From contig NZ_VFQE01000001.1 in NCBI RefSeq assembly GCF_006717095.1, forward strand, positions 310,001 through 374,000: DNA of 64,000 bases, read 5' to 3'. This document shows, piece after piece, positions 58,739 to 64,000 of the stretch (its first letter is position 1; each line of letters opens with the position of its first letter). The position numbers and the translations under genes are program-made. This DNA comes from Blastococcus colisei (GTDB lineage: Bacteria; Actinomycetota; Actinomycetes; Mycobacteriales; Geodermatophilaceae). The notes under the pieces were generated by a model that worked only from the letters and a program-made list of their open reading frames with translations, was not told the DNA's origin and ran no database searches.

Positions 58739-60793
58739 GTGTCTCCTCCTGCTGAACCCGAGACCCTCGATCCCGTTCTGACCGCCGAGCGCGCCCACCT
58801 CGCTCGAGCCGCCGAGTGCCTCACCGAGATGCGTGCCGCAGCCTCCGCCGTCGTCGATGCCGGCGTCGACGCCTGGGCCTCCGAACGTCTGGGTGCGGCG
58901 CGGGCCGAGCGGCTGCGGGCGCTGGCCGCCGACCCGGGCGTCCCGCCCTTCTTCGGCCGGACCGACGACTCCTGCGAGACCTTCCACATCGGCCGGCGGC
59001 ACGTCCGCGACACCGCGGGGAATCCGGTCGTCATCGACTGGCGTGCGCCGATGAGCCGGCCCTTCTACCAGGCCAGCACCGCCGATCCGCAGGGTCTGAC
59101 CCGCCGCCGTCGCTTCGGCTTCTCGGGCGGTGACCTCACCGGCTACGAGGACGAGGTGCTGGCGGAGTCGTCGCCCGCCCACCCGGAGGAGGGGACGGGG
59201 AGATTTCTCCGGGCGGAGATCGAGCGGCCACGCAGCGGGCCGATGCGCGACATCGTCGCCACGATCCAGCCCGAGCAGGACGAGATCGTCCGGGCGCCGC
59301 TCGCGGAATCGATCTGCGTGCAGGGCGCCCCGGGCACCGGCAAGACGGCGGTGGGCCTCCACCGGGCGGCCTTCCTGCTCTACACCTACGGCAGCCAACT
59401 GGCGCGCACCGGCGTCCTGGTCGTCGGACCCAACCGGGCGTTCCTGCGCTACATCGAGCAGGTGCTCCCGACCCTCGGCGAGGTGGATGTCGAGCAGACC
59501 ACGCTCGCCGAGCTCACCGCCCGGGTGCCGGTCCGGGCGGTGGACCCGCCGGAGGTCGCCGTCCTCAAGGGGGACGTGCGGATGGCCGAGGTGCTGCGCC
59601 GGGCCCTGTGGGGGGAGATCGCCAAGCCCACGGACTCCGTGCAGGTGCCACTGGCGGGACGCCGCTACCGCGTCCCGGTCGAGCGGCTGAAGCGGTACGT
59701 CGATGACGTGCGCCGCCGCGGCCGGGCGGAGGACGACCAGCAGGTGCTCCACTACGTCGCCGGCCGGGAACGGCTGGCGACGCGGCTGGCCGAGGACGCC
59801 CGACGGCAGAAGGAGGAGGGCGGGGGCAGCCCCACCGACGCCGAGACCCGGCGGGCGGCCCGCAGCGCCGAGGTGCGCGACTTCTGCGACGCGGTGTGGC
59901 CCGTCCGGGACGCCGCCGGTCTGCTGTGCGAACTGTGGAGCGACCCCGCCCGACTCGCACGTGCCGCACGCGGCGTCCTGGACGACGACGAGCAGGCGTT
60001 GCTCCGCTGGCCGGTGCCGCCGCGGTCGGTGCGCACCGCGCCGTGGACCGCGGCCGACGCCGTCCTGGCCGACGAGCTGGCCGGCCTGCTCGAGCGCACG
60101 TCCGGATACGGGCACGTGGTCGTCGACGAGGCACAGGACCTCTCGCCCATGCAGTGCCGCGCCGTCGCCCGCAGGCTGGCCGCGGGATCGCTCACGGTCC
60201 TCGGCGACCTCGCGCAGGCGACCAGCCCCTGGTCGCCGTCGGACTGGCGGGACACGCTGGCCGGGCTGGGCCGCCCGCACACCGTCGTCCGTCCGCTGAC
60301 CCGGGGCTACCGGGTGCCCGGCGAGGTCCTCGACTTCGCCAACCGGCTGCTGCCGCTCATCGCCCCCGGTCTCGCCGCGGCGACGGCCGTCCGTGCCGAA
60401 CCCGGGTCGCTGAGCATCCGCCCCGTGGCCGCCATCGCCGGCCCGCTCGTCGACGTGGTCGGCGGGCTGAGCGCCGTCCCGGGATCGATCGGGATCGTCT
60501 GCGCCGACGACGCGGCGGCCGACGTCGCCGCCGTCCTCAGCGACGGGGGGTTGCCCACCGCGGTGCTGACCGACGACGGCGACGAGGTGCCCCGGGTGGC
60601 CGTCGTCCCGGCCGCACTGGCCAAGGGGCTGGAGTTCGACGCCGTCGTCGTGGTCGACCCGGCGGCGATCGCGGCGGCCGAGCCACGGGGCCTGCACCGG
60701 CTCTACGTCGTCCTCACCCGGGCGGTCAGCACCCTCGTCGTCCTCCACCGGAACGACCTCCCCGCGCCTCTAGGGGATCACGCAACGCTCTGA
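58739..60793 (+). CDS. HelD-like RNA polymerase-recycling ATPase (UvrD/helicase IV-like)
   Basis: A 684-residue superfamily 1 ATPase. The N-terminal coiled-coil arm is followed by the HelD-type segment FFGRTDDSCETFHIGRRHV, then VVIDWRAPMSRPFYQA; Walker A is QGAPGTGKTAVGLHRA, motif II is VVVDEAQDLSPMQ, motif III is VLGDLAQATSPW and the C-terminal motif is LYVVLTRAVSTLVVLH. Actinobacterial HelD/HelR binds RNA polymerase and removes it from nucleic acid, and in Streptomyces gives rifamycin tolerance. The GTG start lies 34 nt after the island's last gene. A TAACGT hexamer 12 bp upstream suggests a short leader. Confidence 0.85.
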   Translation: MSPPAEPETLDPVLTAERAHLARAAECLTEMRAAASAVVDAGVDAWASERLGAARAERLRALAADPGVPPFFGRTDDSCETFHIGRRHVRDTAGNPVVIDWRAPMSRPFYQASTADPQGLTRRRRFGFSGGDLTGYEDEVLAESSPAHPEEGTGRFLRAEIERPRSGPMRDIVATIQPEQDEIVRAPLAESICVQGAPGTGKTAVGLHRAAFLLYTYGSQLARTGVLVVGPNRAFLRYIEQVLPTLGEVDVEQTTLAELTARVPVRAVDPPEVAVLKGDVRMAEVLRRALWGEIAKPTDSVQVPLAGRRYRVPVERLKRYVDDVRRRGRAEDDQQVLHYVAGRERLATRLAEDARRQKEEGGGSPTDAETRRAARSAEVRDFCDAVWPVRDAAGLLCELWSDPARLARAARGVLDDDEQALLRWPVPPRSVRTAPWTAADAVLADELAGLLERTSGYGHVVVDEAQDLSPMQCRAVARRLAAGSLTVLGDLAQATSPWSPSDWRDTLAGLGRPHTVVRPLTRGYRVPGEVLDFANRLLPLIAPGLAAATAVRAEPGSLSIRPVAAIAGPLVDVVGGLSAVPGSIGIVCADDAAADVAAVLSDGGLPTAVLTDDGDEVPRVAVVPAALAKGLEFDAVVVVDPAAIAAAEPRGLHRLYVVLTRAVSTLVVLHRNDLPAPLGDHATL

Positions 60794-60911
60794 CCACGGC
60801 CTTCCCACTCGTCCGTCGCGTTCCGTCACGGGGTGGCTACGGACGGCGCGGGGGATTGTGGGACGCGTCGTTCTCTGTTGGGGTGATGCCCGAATCGGAG
60901 AGAGGAGGGTC

Positions 60912-63308
<2,397 letters not shown>

Positions 63309-63323
<15 letters not shown>

Positions 63324-64000
63324 CCGACGCCCGAGCAGCTCGTCCAGCGACTGGGTCGCCAGCCAGCCGCTGATCACGACGAGGTGCAGCAGGAAGAGCC
63401 ACAGCCCGAGCGCGACCACGCCGCCGACGACGTCGAGGCCGCCGAAGGGTGCGCCGAGATCCAGCGGCAGGGCGAGGAAGAGCACGAAGCCCTGCAGGAA
63501 GCCTGACACGCACGCCGCCGTGAACATGGCGCCGGCGACGAGCGCAGGCCAGCGCACCCGCCCGGCAGCCACCACACGGAAGCCCCAGGCCAGGGGCACG
63601 GTAAGCGCGGCCAGGACACCGTAGAAGCCGATGGCGATCCGGCCCACCGTCGGTCCCACCCCGCCGGTCTCGGCCAGATCGGCCATGACCGGCACCGTCA
63701 GCAGCAGCGGATAGAGCAGCAGCGGGGTCATGACGACGACCGGCAGGGCCGCCAGCCGTCCCTTCCAGCCCGTCAGGCCCTCGCGGCGGCCGCTGAATCG
63801 CAGCAGCGCGCGGCGCAGGCCCTCGCCGTAGAACGACATGGGCAGCAGCGCCAACAGCCCGCCCAGCAGCGACAGCTCCACCCCCGCGGACACCAGCCGC
63901 TCGACGGCGTCGGGAGCGCCGATGTCGGGGGGCAGCAGCTCGGCCAGGCGACCGCCCAGCTCGGTCACCCGCTCCGGCGAGGTCAGCCAGGTGGTGAGGG
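63309..64000 (-). CDS. YihY/BrkB-family membrane protein (5' end beyond window)
   Basis: At least 229 residues are visible and the frame stays open to the right edge (LTTWLTSPERVTELGG), so the N-terminus is missing. It has several long hydrophobic helices (around LLGGLLALLPMSFYG, PVVVMTPLLLYPLLLTVPVM, GFYGVLAALTVPLAWGFRVV and LWLFLLHLVVISGWLA), matching the YihY/virulence factor BrkB pattern of six helices. Function is not established; the family was once mis-assigned as RNase BN. It is convergent with the penicillin-binding protein. Confidence 0.7.

Overview
The window is 64 kb of very GC-rich chromosome from an actinobacterium, most likely a member of the Geodermatophilaceae (Blastococcus / Geodermatophilus / Modestobacter type). 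Support comes from frequent GTG starts, dense codon-biased packing, a mycothiol-linked nitroreductase homologue, an actinobacterial VLRF1 release factor, GTP-dependent PEP carboxykinase and DtxR-like iron boxes. The genus assignment is an inference. I see no tRNA, rRNA, CRISPR array, insertion sequence or prophage gene.

Left part (1-36.2 kb) is ordinary mixed housekeeping and stress sequence: a threonine-aldolase-like gene cut by the left edge; hotdog thioesterases; a zinc alcohol dehydrogenase; an MscS channel; a BCCT osmolyte carrier and a DMT exporter; an iron-siderophore ABC system (8.2-12.3 kb) with two iron-box-like sites; a PAS-GGDEF cyclase; a thiol/peroxide group (Rv2466c-like nitroreductase, glutathione peroxidase); acetoacetyl-CoA synthetase; an overlapping DeoR / DUF4406 / NudK-like operon; an acyl-CoA dehydrogenase; several MFS carriers; a GH13 glucosidase; an FKBP; a FrnE-like DsbA protein; an ArsR-SRPBCC pair with its own operator; an old yellow enzyme; pckA with a strong terminator; and a coupled MFS / rhodanese / acVLRF1 operon.

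Middle part (36.5-58.7 kb) is a catabolic island. It carries a TetR regulator, a beta-oxidation set (acyl-CoA synthetase, acyl-CoA dehydrogenase, enoyl-CoA hydratase, 3-hydroxyacyl-CoA dehydrogenase, thiolase), an SDR, a Liv-type ABC importer with a LivM-LivG fusion, a Baeyer-Villiger monooxygenase divergent from an HSL-family esterase, an FAH-family hydrolase, an MBL-fold hydrolase, and a fused cobalamin mutase (IcmF) coupled to a BtuF-like protein without a signal peptide. Seven copies of an 18-bp inverted repeat, GTCAAC-N6-GTTGAY, sit before nearly every transcription unit of this island, so it looks like one regulon, probably controlled by the TetR protein at its left end. The gene set fits uptake of a branched or cyclic ketone-like compound, oxygen insertion to an ester or lactone, hydrolysis, CoA activation, beta-oxidation, and carbon-skeleton rearrangement of a branched acyl-CoA. 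The substrate is unknown.

Right part (58.7-64 kb) returns to core genes: a HelD-like RNA polymerase-recycling ATPase, a class A penicillin-binding protein with a Pro/Glu-rich tail, and a YihY/BrkB membrane protein cut by the right edge.
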